Shown here piece by piece: positions 27,083-35,530 of a DNA stretch of 64,000 nt. The translations under genes and the position numbers were made by a program. The stretch is from assembly GCF_002479495.1 (NCBI RefSeq), contig NZ_DLNQ01000015.1, forward strand, positions 2,000 through 65,999, given 5' to 3'. The notes beneath the pieces were generated by a model, which searched no databases, had not been told where the DNA came from, and was given only the letters and a program-made list of their open reading frames with translations. The stretch's first letter is position 1. Each line of letters starts with the position of its first letter. The stretch is from Brevundimonas sp. UBA7506 (GTDB lineage Bacteria; Pseudomonadota; Alphaproteobacteria; Caulobacterales; Caulobacteraceae).

Positions 27083-27973
27083 ATGACCGAAGTCGCCGTC
27101 CTGACCCCCGACCCCGCCGACCCCTCCTACGCCGGGCAATGGCCGGGCGTGCTGGACCGACTGGCGGCGGCCCTGGCCACGGCGGGGATCAAGGCGCGTC
27201 CGACGCCCTGGACCGATCACATCGAGAACGCCCACGGCCTGATGGACTTTCCCCTGGTCCTGCCCCTGATCGTCTGGGGCTACCACCGCGACCATGAGCG
27301 CTGGATGCAGGCCTGCGCGACCTGGGCCGACGCGGGCGCGCCCCTGGCCAATCCCGCAGAGGTCCTGCGCTGGAACTCCGACAAACGCTACCTGGCCCGG
27401 CTGGCGGAAAAGGGCGTGGCCATCCCGCCGACCATTTGGACCGATCACGCCAGCCCCGCCGTGGTCGAGGCGGCCTTTGCCGCCACCGGCGCCGAGCAGT
27501 TGATCGTCAAGCCCACCGTGTCCGGCGGCGCCTGGCGCACGCTCAAGGTCGCGGCGGGGGACCTGCTGGAAGACGTGCTGACCGACGCTCCGGAAGGCGG
27601 GGCCATGATCCAGCCCTTCCTGCCGACCATCGCCACGGCCGGCGAGACCTCCCTCCTCTTCTTCGGCGGCGAACTGAGCCACGTCGTCAACAAGCGCCCG
27701 GCCCACGCCGACGAGTTCCGCATCCAGGTCCAGTACGGCGGTCAGTACCAGCGGCTGGATCAGGCGCCCGAGGGCGCGCTGAGCTTGGCCGAACGCACCC
27801 TGGCCGCCATCGACGAGCCGCTGCTCTATGCTCGCATCGACATGGTCCCCGACGCCGACGGCCAGTGGCTGCTGATGGAGGCCGAACTGATCGAGCCCGA
27901 CTTCTACCTCGGCGCCGCCCCCGAGGCCGGCGCCCGCTTCGGCCGCGCCGTGGCGGAGCGGCTGGGGCTCTAA
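27083..27973 (+). CDS. ATP-grasp domain protein (DcsG/GshB-like)
   Basis: The 296-residue protein has an ATP-grasp ligase fold. A nucleotide-binding lysine lies in LIVKPTVSGGAWRT, and a metal-binding tail in YARIDMVPDADGQWLLMEAE and ELIEPDFYLG. It resembles the glutathione-synthetase-like family that includes the D-cycloserine ligase DcsG. No dcs partner genes or peptide substrates are adjacent, so the substrate is open. GAGGAG lies 7-12 bases before the ATG. It is divergent from the adenosine kinase gene and followed by a family A palindrome. Confidence 0.87.
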   Translation: MTEVAVLTPDPADPSYAGQWPGVLDRLAAALATAGIKARPTPWTDHIENAHGLMDFPLVLPLIVWGYHRDHERWMQACATWADAGAPLANPAEVLRWNSDKRYLARLAEKGVAIPPTIWTDHASPAVVEAAFAATGAEQLIVKPTVSGGAWRTLKVAAGDLLEDVLTDAPEGGAMIQPFLPTIATAGETSLLFFGGELSHVVNKRPAHADEFRIQVQYGGQYQRLDQAPEGALSLAERTLAAIDEPLLYARIDMVPDADGQWLLMEAELIEPDFYLGAAPEAGARFGRAVAERLGL

Positions 27974-27994
27974 CAGCCCGTCCCCTCTTCTTCC

Positions 27995-28141
27995 GTCATC
28001 CTCCGGCGCCCGCAGGGCGACCGGGGGACCCAGCGGCGCCGAAGGCGATCTTCACGACAAGCGCGGCGTGCGGAGCTTTCGCCCTCCGGGCGCCGCTGGG
28101 TCCCCCGGTCTGCGCGGCTGCGCCGCTCGCCGGAGGATGAC
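27995..28141. repeat. Cloverleaf-like palindromic element, family A copy 5
   Basis: Outer ends are GTCATCCTCCGGCG (27995-28008) and its perfect complement at 28128-28141. A second perfect 21-bp pair lies inside at 28020-28040 and 28089-28109, and a CGCCC-GCA-GGGCG shoulder hairpin is shared with copy 2. It lies between the convergent ATP-grasp and nth genes. Confidence 0.88.
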
Positions 28142-28149
28142 GACAGAAA

Positions 28150-28905
28150 TCAAACGCCCACGAAACTCGCCCGCGACGGACACAGGTCCGCGATGACGCA
28201 GGCCCCGCACTTTGGCCGCTGCGCCAGGCAGGTGTAGCGGCCGTGCAGGATCAGCCAATGGTGGGCCTTGGGCAGCCAGGCCTCGGGCACCACCTTGTGC
28301 AGTTGGGCCTCGACCTTGTCCGGGGTCGCGGCGTTGGCCAGCCCCAGCCGGTGCGAGACCCGGAAGACGTGGGTGTCCACCGCGATGGCCGGTTCGATGC
28401 CCAGTTCGTTCAGCACCACGCTGGCGGTCTTGCGCCCCACGCCGGGCAGGGCCTGCAGATCGGCGCGGTTCAGCGGCACTTCTCCGCCGTGCTGCTCGAC
28501 CAGCATCCGCGCTGCGGCGATGACGTTCTTCGCCTTGGTGCGATAGAGGCCGATGGAGGCGATCAGGGGGATCAGCCCCTCCTCGCCCAGCGCCAGCATC
28601 TTCTGCGGCGTGTCGGCCACCGCGAACAGGGCCTTGGTCGCCTTGTTGACCCCTACGTCGGTCGCCTGGGCCGACAGGGCGACGGCCACGACCAGGGTGT
28701 AGGGATTGACGAAGTCCAGCTCGGTCCTGGGATCGGGCATGACCCCCGACAGCCGGGTGAAAATCTCCTCCACCCGGTCCTCGTCCGGCGGCCAGCCGAT
28801 CACCGCCCCGACCGGCGCCTTCTTCGGCGCGCGCGACCGCTTGCCCGGCGGCGGGCTGAGGGCGGCGCGGACAGCCTTGGACGGGGGACGTTGGCGGACG
28901 GTCAT
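28150..28905 (-). CDS. nth: Endonuclease III Nth
   Basis: Nth is a DNA glycosylase/AP lyase that removes oxidised pyrimidines. The 251-residue product has the helix-hairpin-helix LQALPGVGRKTASVVLNELG with its catalytic lysine, the catalytic aspartate in AIAVDTHVFRVSHRLGL, and a C-terminal [4Fe-4S] cluster of spacing C-x6-C-x2-C-x5-C (CLAQRPKCGACVIADLC). A basic 30-residue N-terminal extension precedes the conserved core. GGGAGC precedes the ATG closely. Confidence 0.95.
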   Translation of the reverse strand: MTVRQRPPSKAVRAALSPPPGKRSRAPKKAPVGAVIGWPPDEDRVEEIFTRLSGVMPDPRTELDFVNPYTLVVAVALSAQATDVGVNKATKALFAVADTPQKMLALGEEGLIPLIASIGLYRTKAKNVIAAARMLVEQHGGEVPLNRADLQALPGVGRKTASVVLNELGIEPAIAVDTHVFRVSHRLGLANAATPDKVEAQLHKVVPEAWLPKAHHWLILHGRYTCLAQRPKCGACVIADLCPSRASFVGV

Positions 28906-28990
28906 GCTCCCGCTTCGCCTTCCGCGAACGCGGCGTCAACCGAACGGAATCGACACGGTGCGACAAAATCGCGCAGACGCCTCTTGATTT

Positions 28991-29008
28991 ATGGACGCTT
29001 CTGTCCAT
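28991..29008. promoter_or_regulatory. Candidate TetR operator of the emrAB operon
   Basis: ATGGAC-N6-GTCCAT is a perfect 6-bp inverted repeat 34 bases before the EmrA-like start. It overlaps a plausible promoter (TTGATT at 28984 and ATTTTA at 29007, 17-base spacer). The operon ends with a TetR gene that probably binds here. Confidence 0.55.
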
Positions 29009-29042
29009 TTTACGCGCCGAAATCGAAGCGAGCTGTCTCCCC

Positions 29043-30155
29043 ATGGCCCTCCCCGCCACTCTCAAGAAACGCCTGCCCCTGATCGTCGGCGGCGTCGTCG
29101 GCCTCGCCCTGATCGCCGGCGGCGTGGTCTGGTGGCAGGGCAAGCAGCGCTGGGAGGCGACCGACAACGCCTTCGTCCAGGCTGACACCGTCTCGGTCAG
29201 CCCCCGCATCAGCGGTTCGGTGATCGAGGTCCTGGTCAGGGACAACCAGCGCGTCGAGGCCGGTCAGGTCCTGGCCCGTCTGGACGACGCCGACGCCAAG
29301 GCGGCGCTGGCCCAGGCCCAGGCCAATCTGTCGGCCCTGACCGCCGCCGTGGCCAATGTCGACGCCCGCGCCGAACAGGAACAGGCCAATATCGCCGCTC
29401 GCGCCGCCGCCGTGACCCAGGCCGACGCCCAGGCCAAGCTGGCCCGCGCCGAGGTCGATCGCTACGGCAAGCTGGCCGAGCAGGGCTGGGTGTCGCAGCA
29501 GCGCATCGAGACCCAGCGCGCCACCGCTGAAACCGCCCGCGCCTCGGTCGCCCAGGCCCAGGCCGCCCTGACCGCTGAACAGCGCACCGCCGCCGTCCTC
29601 GGCTCGACCCGCAGCCAGAGCGTCGCCGCCGTCGAGCAGGCCCGCGCCCTGGTCGAACAGGCTCAACTGACCCTCGACCGCACTGTCATCCGCGCCCCCG
29701 TCGCCGGCGTCGTCGGCGCTCGCGGCGTGCGCGTCGGCCAGGTGGTGCAGGCCGGCGGACAGATGATGTCCATCGTGCCGGTGCAGGACACCTATGTGGT
29801 GGCCAACTTCAAGGAGACCCAGGTCGGCCGCATGCGTCTGGGCCAGACGGTCGAGATCAAGGCCGACGCCTTCCCGGGCCAGGCAATCGTCGGCCGCGTC
29901 GACAGCTTCGCCCCCGCCACCGGCTCTGAGTTCGCCCTGATCCCGGTCGAGAACGCCACCGGCAACTTCACCAAGATCACACAGCGCGTGCCGGTCCGCA
30001 TCGTCGTCGACCGCCGCGCCTCGGGCGAGTCCGTCACCCTGCGCCCCGGTCTGTCGGTCGAGGTCAAGGTCGACCTGAAGAGCCAGGGCGGCGCCGCCTT
30101 CGCCGACGCCCATCTGGGCGACGTCGCCGTCGCCTCGCTGGACACGGCCCGGTGA
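29043..30155 (+). CDS. EmrA/HlyD membrane fusion protein
   Basis: The 370-residue periplasmic adaptor joins an inner-membrane pump to an outer-membrane channel. It has one N-terminal membrane helix (LIVGGVVGLALIAGGVVWW) and the lipoyl half-motif SGSVIEVLVRDNQRVEAGQV. A long Ala/Gln-rich coiled-coil hairpin (residues about 85-205) follows, then the returning lipoyl and beta-barrel domain (TLDRTVIRAPVAGVVGARGV). The stop overlaps the GTG start of the EmrB-like pump. Drugs or fatty acids are the usual substrates; the specific one is unknown. Confidence 0.92.
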   Translation: MALPATLKKRLPLIVGGVVGLALIAGGVVWWQGKQRWEATDNAFVQADTVSVSPRISGSVIEVLVRDNQRVEAGQVLARLDDADAKAALAQAQANLSALTAAVANVDARAEQEQANIAARAAAVTQADAQAKLARAEVDRYGKLAEQGWVSQQRIETQRATAETARASVAQAQAALTAEQRTAAVLGSTRSQSVAAVEQARALVEQAQLTLDRTVIRAPVAGVVGARGVRVGQVVQAGGQMMSIVPVQDTYVVANFKETQVGRMRLGQTVEIKADAFPGQAIVGRVDSFAPATGSEFALIPVENATGNFTKITQRVPVRIVVDRRASGESVTLRPGLSVEVKVDLKSQGGAAFADAHLGDVAVASLDTAR

Positions 30156-31747
30156 CCGAGGCCGCCCCGGCGGAGGGTCTGGTCGCAGTCGCGGTCTCGG
30201 CCAAACCAGACATCAACTGGACCGTCCTTCTGCTCGGCTTCGCCGGCATGGTCATCGGCCAGTTCATGGCCATCCTGGACATCCAGATCGTCGCCGCCTC
30301 CCTGCCCCAAATTCAGGCCGGGGTCGGCGCCTCGGCCGACGAGATCAGCTGGATCCAGACCGCCTATCTGATCCCCGAGGTCGTGATGATCCCCCTGTCG
30401 GGATACCTGTCGCGGCTGTGGGGCACGCAGAAGCTGTTCCTGGCCTCCTGCACCGGCTTCCTGATCATGAGCGTGGTCGTGGGCCTGTCGTCCTCGGTCG
30501 AGATGATGATCTTCTTCCGCGCGCTGCAGGGCTTCCTCGGCGGGGCCATGATCCCGACCGTTTTCGCCGTGGCCTTCACCGCCTTCCCGCCCGAAAAGCG
30601 CGTCACCGCCAGCGTCATCATGGGTCTGATCGTCACCCTGGCCCCCACCGTCGGCCCGACCCTGGGCGGCCACCTGACCGAGGCGCTCAGCTGGCGCTGG
30701 CTCTTCTTCATCAACGTCTTCCCCGGCGTGCTCGTCCTCTTCCTGGTCAGCCGCTACGCCCACTTCGACAAGGGCGACCCGTCGCTGGCCAAGGGCTTCG
30801 ACTGGTGGGGTCTGGGCCTGATGGCGGCTTTCCTGATGAGCCTGCAATTCGTGCTGGAGGAAGGAGCTAAAAATGACTGGTTCGCCGACGACCACATCCT
30901 GCTGCTCAGCCTGGTCGCGGCCATCTGCGGCCCGGCCTTCATCTGGCGCTCGCTGACCTATTTCAATCCGATCGTCGAGCTGCGCGCCTTCGCCAACCGC
31001 AACTTCGTCGTCGGGGTCGTCATGACCTTCATCGTGGGCGCGGCCCTGTTCGGCGGCACCTTCCTGCTGCCCCTCTTCCTCGGCCGGGTGCGCGAGTATT
31101 CGGCGGCCGAGGTCGGCACCACCATGGTCGTCTCGGGGCTGGCCATGTTCCTCACCGCCCCCTTCGCCGGGCGGCTGGTGCGCGCCGTCGACCCCCGCAT
31201 CCTGATGTTCCTCGGCTTCATGCTGTGCGCCTGGGGGATGTGGGACGCGAGACTGGTGACCGGAGACTGGGGCTTCTGGGAGTTCGCCGGGGTTCAGGCC
31301 GTGCGCGGCTGCGGCGTCATGATCGCCATGATCGCCTCGCAGCAGGTGACCATGTCCACCCTGCCGCCGCACATGGTCAAGAACGCCTCGGGTCTGGTGA
31401 ACCTGTCGCGCAACGTCGGCGGCGCCTTCGGCCTGGCCATCCTCAACACCTCCCTGACCCAGAATTCGGCCCTGCACATGGTCGAGCTGACCAGCGCCAT
31501 CAACCAGTCGGACACGGCGGCGCGCAACATGATCGCCGGCATGGCCCAGCGCTTCTCGGCCTCCATCGACCCCCAGGCCGCCGCGATGAAGGCCTTCTAC
31601 GGCATGCTGCAGAAGCAGGCGACGACCCTGGCCTTCGGCGACGCCTTCGCCCTGCTGGCGGTGGCCTGCGCCTGCGCCGCCTTCGTCACCCTGCTGTCCA
31701 AGCCCGGCAAGCCCGATCCCTCGGCCGGCCCGTCCGAGGTCCACTGA
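30152..31747 (+). CDS. DHA2 family drug efflux MFS transporter (EmrB-like)
   Basis: The 531-residue transporter has 14 predicted membrane helices, as in the DHA2 group. It carries the motif D1-type segment AILDIQIVAASLPQIQAGVG, motif A YLSRLWGTQKLFL, and motif C-like APTVGPTLGGHLTEALSWRW. It starts at a GTG in a GTGA overlap with the EmrA-like gene and ends in a TGATG overlap with tetR, so all three are translationally coupled. Proton-driven export of hydrophobic toxic compounds is the family function; an outer-membrane partner is not encoded nearby. Confidence 0.93.
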   Translation: MTEAAPAEGLVAVAVSAKPDINWTVLLLGFAGMVIGQFMAILDIQIVAASLPQIQAGVGASADEISWIQTAYLIPEVVMIPLSGYLSRLWGTQKLFLASCTGFLIMSVVVGLSSSVEMMIFFRALQGFLGGAMIPTVFAVAFTAFPPEKRVTASVIMGLIVTLAPTVGPTLGGHLTEALSWRWLFFINVFPGVLVLFLVSRYAHFDKGDPSLAKGFDWWGLGLMAAFLMSLQFVLEEGAKNDWFADDHILLLSLVAAICGPAFIWRSLTYFNPIVELRAFANRNFVVGVVMTFIVGAALFGGTFLLPLFLGRVREYSAAEVGTTMVVSGLAMFLTAPFAGRLVRAVDPRILMFLGFMLCAWGMWDARLVTGDWGFWEFAGVQAVRGCGVMIAMIASQQVTMSTLPPHMVKNASGLVNLSRNVGGAFGLAILNTSLTQNSALHMVELTSAINQSDTAARNMIAGMAQRFSASIDPQAAAMKAFYGMLQKQATTLAFGDAFALLAVACACAAFVTLLSKPGKPDPSAGPSEVH

Positions 31748-32346
31748 TGCCCCGCGCCCCCGGTCAGGTCGACGAACACAAGAGCGAAGCCATCCTCCAG
31801 GCCGCCTCGGACCTGTTCGTGGAAAAGGGGGCGGGCGCCTCGATGACCGAGATCGCCCGACGCGCCGGCGTGTCGAAACAGACCCTCTACAACCGCTTTC
31901 CGACCAAGCTCGACATCGCCCGCGCCCTGGCCGCCCGGCGCTCGGACGCGGTGACGGCGCCGCTGAAATCCGGAGCCACGCCCGAAGAGGTTCTGAGCGC
32001 CATCGCCGAGACCCTGATCCGCAAGATCTGCAGCGAGGGCAAGGGCGCTTCCCTGCGCGGCGTGGCCCTGATGTCGCCCCAGGCCCCTGAACTGGCTCGC
32101 GCCATCTACGACGCCGGACCGGGCGAGAGCGTGCGCCGCATCGCCGCCTGGCTGGCCGAGCAGGAACGACTGGGCCTGTTGTCCGTGCCCGATCCCGCCG
32201 CCGCCGCCGAGATGTTCGCCGGCATGGTCCTGGGCCACGGCCACCTGCGGTCGGTCCTGGGCCTGCCGCACCCGCATCAGGACGACGTCCCGGGTCGCGC
32301 CCGCGAGACGGCCCGCCGCTTCATCCGCGCCTTCGCTCCGACCTAG
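31747..32346 (+). CDS. TetR/AcrR family repressor of the efflux operon
   Basis: The 199-residue protein has an N-terminal TetR helix-turn-helix (ILQAASDLFVEKGAGASMTE, RRAGVSKQTLYNRFPTKLDI) and a C-terminal ligand domain of the TetR_C AefR-like type. Its ATG overlaps the pump stop by one base (TGATG). Sitting last in the operon, it probably represses the promoter at about 28980-29010 until the transported compound binds. Confidence 0.9.
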   Translation: MPRAPGQVDEHKSEAILQAASDLFVEKGAGASMTEIARRAGVSKQTLYNRFPTKLDIARALAARRSDAVTAPLKSGATPEEVLSAIAETLIRKICSEGKGASLRGVALMSPQAPELARAIYDAGPGESVRRIAAWLAEQERLGLLSVPDPAAAAEMFAGMVLGHGHLRSVLGLPHPHQDDVPGRARETARRFIRAFAPT

Positions 32347-32432
32347 GCGCCAACCCGAGCGCGGCGTTTGGCCCTTTCGCCGGATCGGCGTAAAGCGCCG
32401 AGGTCTTTCTGCCCCCCTCGCGGAGTTCTCCC

Positions 32433-33194
32433 ATGCTGATCCACCTGTCGTCCTGGCCCGAGATCGACGCGCGCCTGAAGGACGGCGCCGCCCTGTCCAA
32501 GACGGTCATCGTGCCGATCGGCTCCAACGAGCAGCATGGCCCGACCGGCCTGCTGGGCACCGACTGGCTCTGCCCCGAGATCATCGCCCAAGCCGCCGAG
32601 AAGGGCGACGAGCGCCTGATCATCGCTCCGACCTTCAACATCGGCATGGCCCAGCATCACCTGGCCTTCCCCGGCACCATCTCCTTGCGCCCCTCGACCT
32701 TCATGGCCGCCATCACCGACTGGGTGTCGTCGCTGGCCCGTCACGGCTTCGAGCGCATCTACTTCCTCAACGGCCACGGCGGCAACGTCGCCACCATCGA
32801 GGCCACCTTCTCGGAAATCTACGCCGAGTGGTCCTTCGTCGAGGAGCAACCTCCGTTTATCCTGAAGCTGCGCAACTGGTGGGACCTGCCCGGCGTGCAC
32901 AAGCTGTGCGAGGAGATCTTCCCCGTCGGTCACGGCGCCCACGCCACTCCGTCCGAGATCGCGGTGACCCAGGCCGCCTATCCCGACCACATCAAGATCG
33001 CCGACTACAGCCCCAAGATCGCCCCCATGGGCCCGATCCGCGACGCGCTCGACTACCGCGCCCGCTTCCCGGACGGCCGCATCGGCTCGGACCCGGCCCA
33101 GGCCAGCCCCGAGAAGGGCCAGCGCATCATCGACGCCTCCATCCCGGCGCTGATCCAGGACGTCTCGGCCTTCGCCGCCGAAGTCCTGCCCTGA
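32433..33194 (+). CDS. Creatininase family protein
   Basis: The 253-residue metal-dependent amidohydrolase has the family sites GSNEQHGPTGLLGTDW (Glu and His ligands and Asp), NGHGGNVAT, and GHGAHATPSEIAV with its catalytic Glu. The family contains creatinine amidohydrolase, MftE peptidase and formamidopyrimidine deformylase ArfB. No creatine, mycofactocin or deazaflavin genes are adjacent, so the substrate is unknown. A GGAG lies about 7 bases before the ATG. A strong hairpin separates it from the phasin-like gene. Confidence 0.9.
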   Translation: MLIHLSSWPEIDARLKDGAALSKTVIVPIGSNEQHGPTGLLGTDWLCPEIIAQAAEKGDERLIIAPTFNIGMAQHHLAFPGTISLRPSTFMAAITDWVSSLARHGFERIYFLNGHGGNVATIEATFSEIYAEWSFVEEQPPFILKLRNWWDLPGVHKLCEEIFPVGHGAHATPSEIAVTQAAYPDHIKIADYSPKIAPMGPIRDALDYRARFPDGRIGSDPAQASPEKGQRIIDASIPALIQDVSAFAAEVLP

Positions 33195-33201
33195 AGCTAA
33201 G

Positions 33202-33238
33202 GGGCCTGATCCGCTTGCCCCGCGAGCGGAACAGGCCC
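33202..33238 (+). other. Stable hairpin between creatininase and phasin-like genes
   Basis: GGGCCTG pairs with CAGGCCC, then after one mismatch TCCGCT pairs with AGCGGA, giving a 13-pair stem. There is no T tract, so it is more likely an mRNA-stability or weak attenuation element than a terminator. Confidence 0.5.
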
Positions 33239-33249
33239 AGGCTCACCGC

Positions 33250-33711
33250 ATGAACCCCATTGCTCGCGCCGCCCGCACCGCCCGCGTCGGACAGGAGACC
33301 GCCGAGGCCTCGGCCCAGGTCATCGCCCGGCGTCTGGCCATCATGGGCGAGGCCCTGGCCGACCCTTTGCGCGCCGATCACGCCGAGCTGGGGCGGATGG
33401 GCGTGGAAAAGGTCGAGGCCCTGACGGCCTCGGCCGGGGCCGTGGCCACAGGCGCCCTCGATCTGGCCGACCAGGGCCGCCGCATCGCCGACCGCGAGGG
33501 TCTTGAAGCCTCGGCCCACCTGGCCCGGCTGGCCGGCGTCGACAGCCTGGCCGGCGCCGCGGCCCTGCAGGCCGCCTGGGGCATGGGCGTGTGGTCAAGG
33601 GCCATCGCTGACGGCTGGGGCCTGGGCGAGGCCATGCTGAAGCTGCAGGCCGAGGCCCTGTCGCCGATCCACGCCGCCGTCGTGGCCAACGCCGAACGCC
33701 TGAAACCCTGA
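33250..33711 (+). CDS. Phasin-like helical protein
   Basis: The 153-residue protein is almost wholly amphipathic alpha-helix, rich in Ala, Leu and charged residues, with no signal peptide. It contains phasin-like stretches (GVEKVEALTASAGAVATGAL, MLKLQAEALSPIHAAVVANA). Phasins coat polyhydroxyalkanoate granules. The family call rests on composition and pattern, as phasins are poorly conserved. A MaoC hydratase at 11908 could supply PHA monomers, but no PHA synthase is seen. Confidence 0.65.
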   Translation: MNPIARAARTARVGQETAEASAQVIARRLAIMGEALADPLRADHAELGRMGVEKVEALTASAGAVATGALDLADQGRRIADREGLEASAHLARLAGVDSLAGAAALQAAWGMGVWSRAIADGWGLGEAMLKLQAEALSPIHAAVVANAERLKP

Positions 33712-33779
33712 TTCAAGGCGGCGTGATGGAACGCCGTCCCGCCGCCCGTGTTGCTTGCGTGTCCAGCAAGGAGCCCGAC

Positions 33780-33941
33780 ATGGCCGAAGACCCCAAGAAG
33801 ACCGATCCCCATCCCGGCATGATGGGCGACGGCACCGAGGAACAGAACCTCAACCAGCCCGGCGACCCGTCCAAGCGGATCACCGAGGAAGAGGTCGACG
33901 ACGCCTTCACCAAGGACCCCAAGATCGTCCCGAAGGAATAG
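33780..33941 (+). CDS. Small acidic hydrophilic protein (53 residues)
   Basis: No domain is recognised. The 53-residue product is very hydrophilic (GTEEQNLNQPGDPSKRITEE, then EVDDAFTKDPKIVPKE), lacks membrane segments and is probably disordered. AAGGAG lies 6 bases before the ATG, and the coding pattern is convincing. GGAAC at about 33729 followed 16 bases later by TGTT is one base off an EcfG-type promoter, which would fit a general-stress small protein, but this is weak. It converges on the Rieske gene. Confidence 0.65.
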   Translation: MAEDPKKTDPHPGMMGDGTEEQNLNQPGDPSKRITEEEVDDAFTKDPKIVPKE

Positions 33942-33948
33942 CCCGACC

Positions 33949-34329
33949 TCAGGCCGTCCGGATGATCCCGCCCCTGGCCTCGACCGGCCAGGGCGTCAGC
34001 TTGCCGCCCGCGCACGGTCCGCCGACGCAGGCGCCCGACAGCGGCTCGAACACCGCTCCGTGCCAACCGCACAGGATCAGCGACCCGTCCGGCGTCAGAT
34101 AGCGGTCCAGTTCCATGGCGATGGGGAAGCCCGCGTGCGGACAGCGGTCGACCCAGCCCGCGACCGCGCCGTCCTTCTTGACCACGAAGCCGTGGAAGAA
34201 GGCTTCGCCGATCTGCAGCACGAAGCCGCGCGAGCCGGGATCGGCGATGTCGTCTTCCGCGCACAGGGGCACGTTCGGCGGCGTCTTCCAGACGCGCTTA
34301 CGCTCTTCGGCGACGGGCTGGTCCGTCAT
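33949..34329 (-). CDS. Rieske [2Fe-2S] protein
   Basis: The 126-residue soluble protein has both Rieske cluster boxes, DRCPHAGFPIA (C-x-H) and LCGWHGAVFEP (C-x2-H), about 20 residues apart. It is a stand-alone ferredoxin-like Rieske protein, as used with oxygenases or nitrite reductase small subunits, but no oxygenase gene is adjacent. The C-terminal GGKLTPWPVEARGG is the usual Rieske tail. The ATG at 34329 is preferred to a GTG six bases earlier. A family A palindrome lies directly upstream. Confidence 0.9.
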   Translation of the reverse strand: MTDQPVAEERKRVWKTPPNVPLCAEDDIADPGSRGFVLQIGEAFFHGFVVKKDGAVAGWVDRCPHAGFPIAMELDRYLTPDGSLILCGWHGAVFEPLSGACVGGPCAGGKLTPWPVEARGGIIRTA

Positions 34330-34338
34330 CCCCACACC

Positions 34339-34474
34339 CGCTCATCCCCGCGGAGGCGGGGACCCAGTACTTTGGCCAGAAGTGCTTTGGCCAGAGACGG
34401 CGCACGTTGAATAGAGATGGGCATGGGTCTGAGAAACGGCTCGAACTGGGTCCCCGCCTCCGCGGGGATGAGCG
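34339..34474. repeat. Palindromic element, family A copy 6, with 30-bp perfect ends
   Basis: A 30-bp sequence at 34339-34368 (starting CGCTCATCCCCGCGG) is repeated as an exact inverted copy at 34445-34474. The inner loop carries a direct repeat of TTTGGCCAGA at 34370-34400. It lies between the gpsA stop and the Rieske start, both on the minus strand, so it spans that upstream region. Confidence 0.9.
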
Positions 34475-34490
34475 GAAAAATGCGGGCTGA

Positions 34491-35489
34491 CTATTCGCGT
34501 TCGGGCTTGAGCGGCCGGGTCAGCAGGGCCTCGATGGCCGCGTCCACCGTGGTCTCGCCCGCCAGGACGGCGGCGACGGCCTCGCAGATGGGGGTCTCGA
34601 CGCCCAGCTTGCGGGTCAGCTCGCGCACCGCGGGCGCGCTCTCATAGCCCTCGGCCACCGACCGCTTGCCGGCCAGGGCCTGCTCCACGCTCATCCCCTG
34701 ACCCAGGGCCAGACCCAGACTCATGTTGCGCGACTGCGGGCTGGAGCAGGTCAGGACCAGATCGCCCAGGCCGCACAGGCCGGCGACCGTCTCGGCCTTG
34801 CCGCCCAGGGCCTGGGCCACGCGGACGATCTCGGCGAAGCCGCGGGTGATGACGGCGGCGTGGGCGCTGCGGCCCAGTTCGCGGCCCTCGACGATGCCGC
34901 AGGCGATGGCCAGGACGTTCTTCAAGGCCCCGCCCGTCTCGGCCCCGATCAGGTCGTCGGCCAGATAGGGTCGGAAGACCGGCCCCGACAGGGCCGTGGC
35001 CAGGGCGACCGCCATGTCCTCGTCCTCGCAGGCGATGGTGACGGCGCTGGGCAGGCCGCGCGCCACCTCGGCGGCGAAGCTGGGGCCCGACAGGACGGCA
35101 GGGGTCGCCGAGGGGACGGTCTCGGCCAGCACCTCGGTCATCAGCTTCAGCGAGCCGCGCTCGACGCCCTTGGCGCACAGGACGATGGGCAGGCCGGGCC
35201 GGGCGTAGGGGGCGAAGGCCTGAAGCGTCGCCCGCATATGCTGGGCCGGGGGCACCGCCAGAATCAGATCGCAGTCGGCCAGATCGGCCAGGTTCGAGGT
35301 GACGTTGATGGCCGAGTCCAGCTCGATCCCCGGCAGGAAGGCGTCATTGACCCGCCGCGTGCGGATGCTCTCGATGACCTCCGGCTCGCGCGCCTGCAGG
35401 ACGACCGCCAGGCCCGCCGCCGCCGCGCTCTGCGCCAGGGCCGTGCCCCATGCGCCGCCGCCAATCACGCCTGCCGTATGAAATTCCAT
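34491..35489 (-). CDS. gpsA: Glycerol-3-phosphate dehydrogenase [NAD(P)+] GpsA
   Basis: GpsA reduces dihydroxyacetone phosphate to sn-glycerol 3-phosphate for phospholipid synthesis. The 332-residue product has the Rossmann motif [33 protein letters not shown], the catalytic lysine in [13 protein letters not shown], and the [19 protein letters not shown] signature. The ATG at 35489 follows GGAGAAG; frames upstream are Arg-rich read-through of tsaD antisense. It follows tsaD by 41 bases, a conserved pairing. Confidence 0.96.
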   Translation of the reverse strand: MEFHTAGVIGGGAWGTALAQSAAAAGLAVVLQAREPEVIESIRTRRVNDAFLPGIELDSAINVTSNLADLADCDLILAVPPAQHMRATLQAFAPYARPGLPIVLCAKGVERGSLKLMTEVLAETVPSATPAVLSGPSFAAEVARGLPSAVTIACEDEDMAVALATALSGPVFRPYLADDLIGAETGGALKNVLAIACGIVEGRELGRSAHAAVITRGFAEIVRVAQALGGKAETVAGLCGLGDLVLTCSSPQSRNMSLGLALGQGMSVEQALAGKRSVAEGYESAPAVRELTRKLGVETPICEAVAAVLAGETTVDAAIEALLTRPLKPERE

Positions 35490-35530
35490 GTCTTCTCCGG
35501 TCCCCCGACCACCGCTCGAACGCCGGCAGA

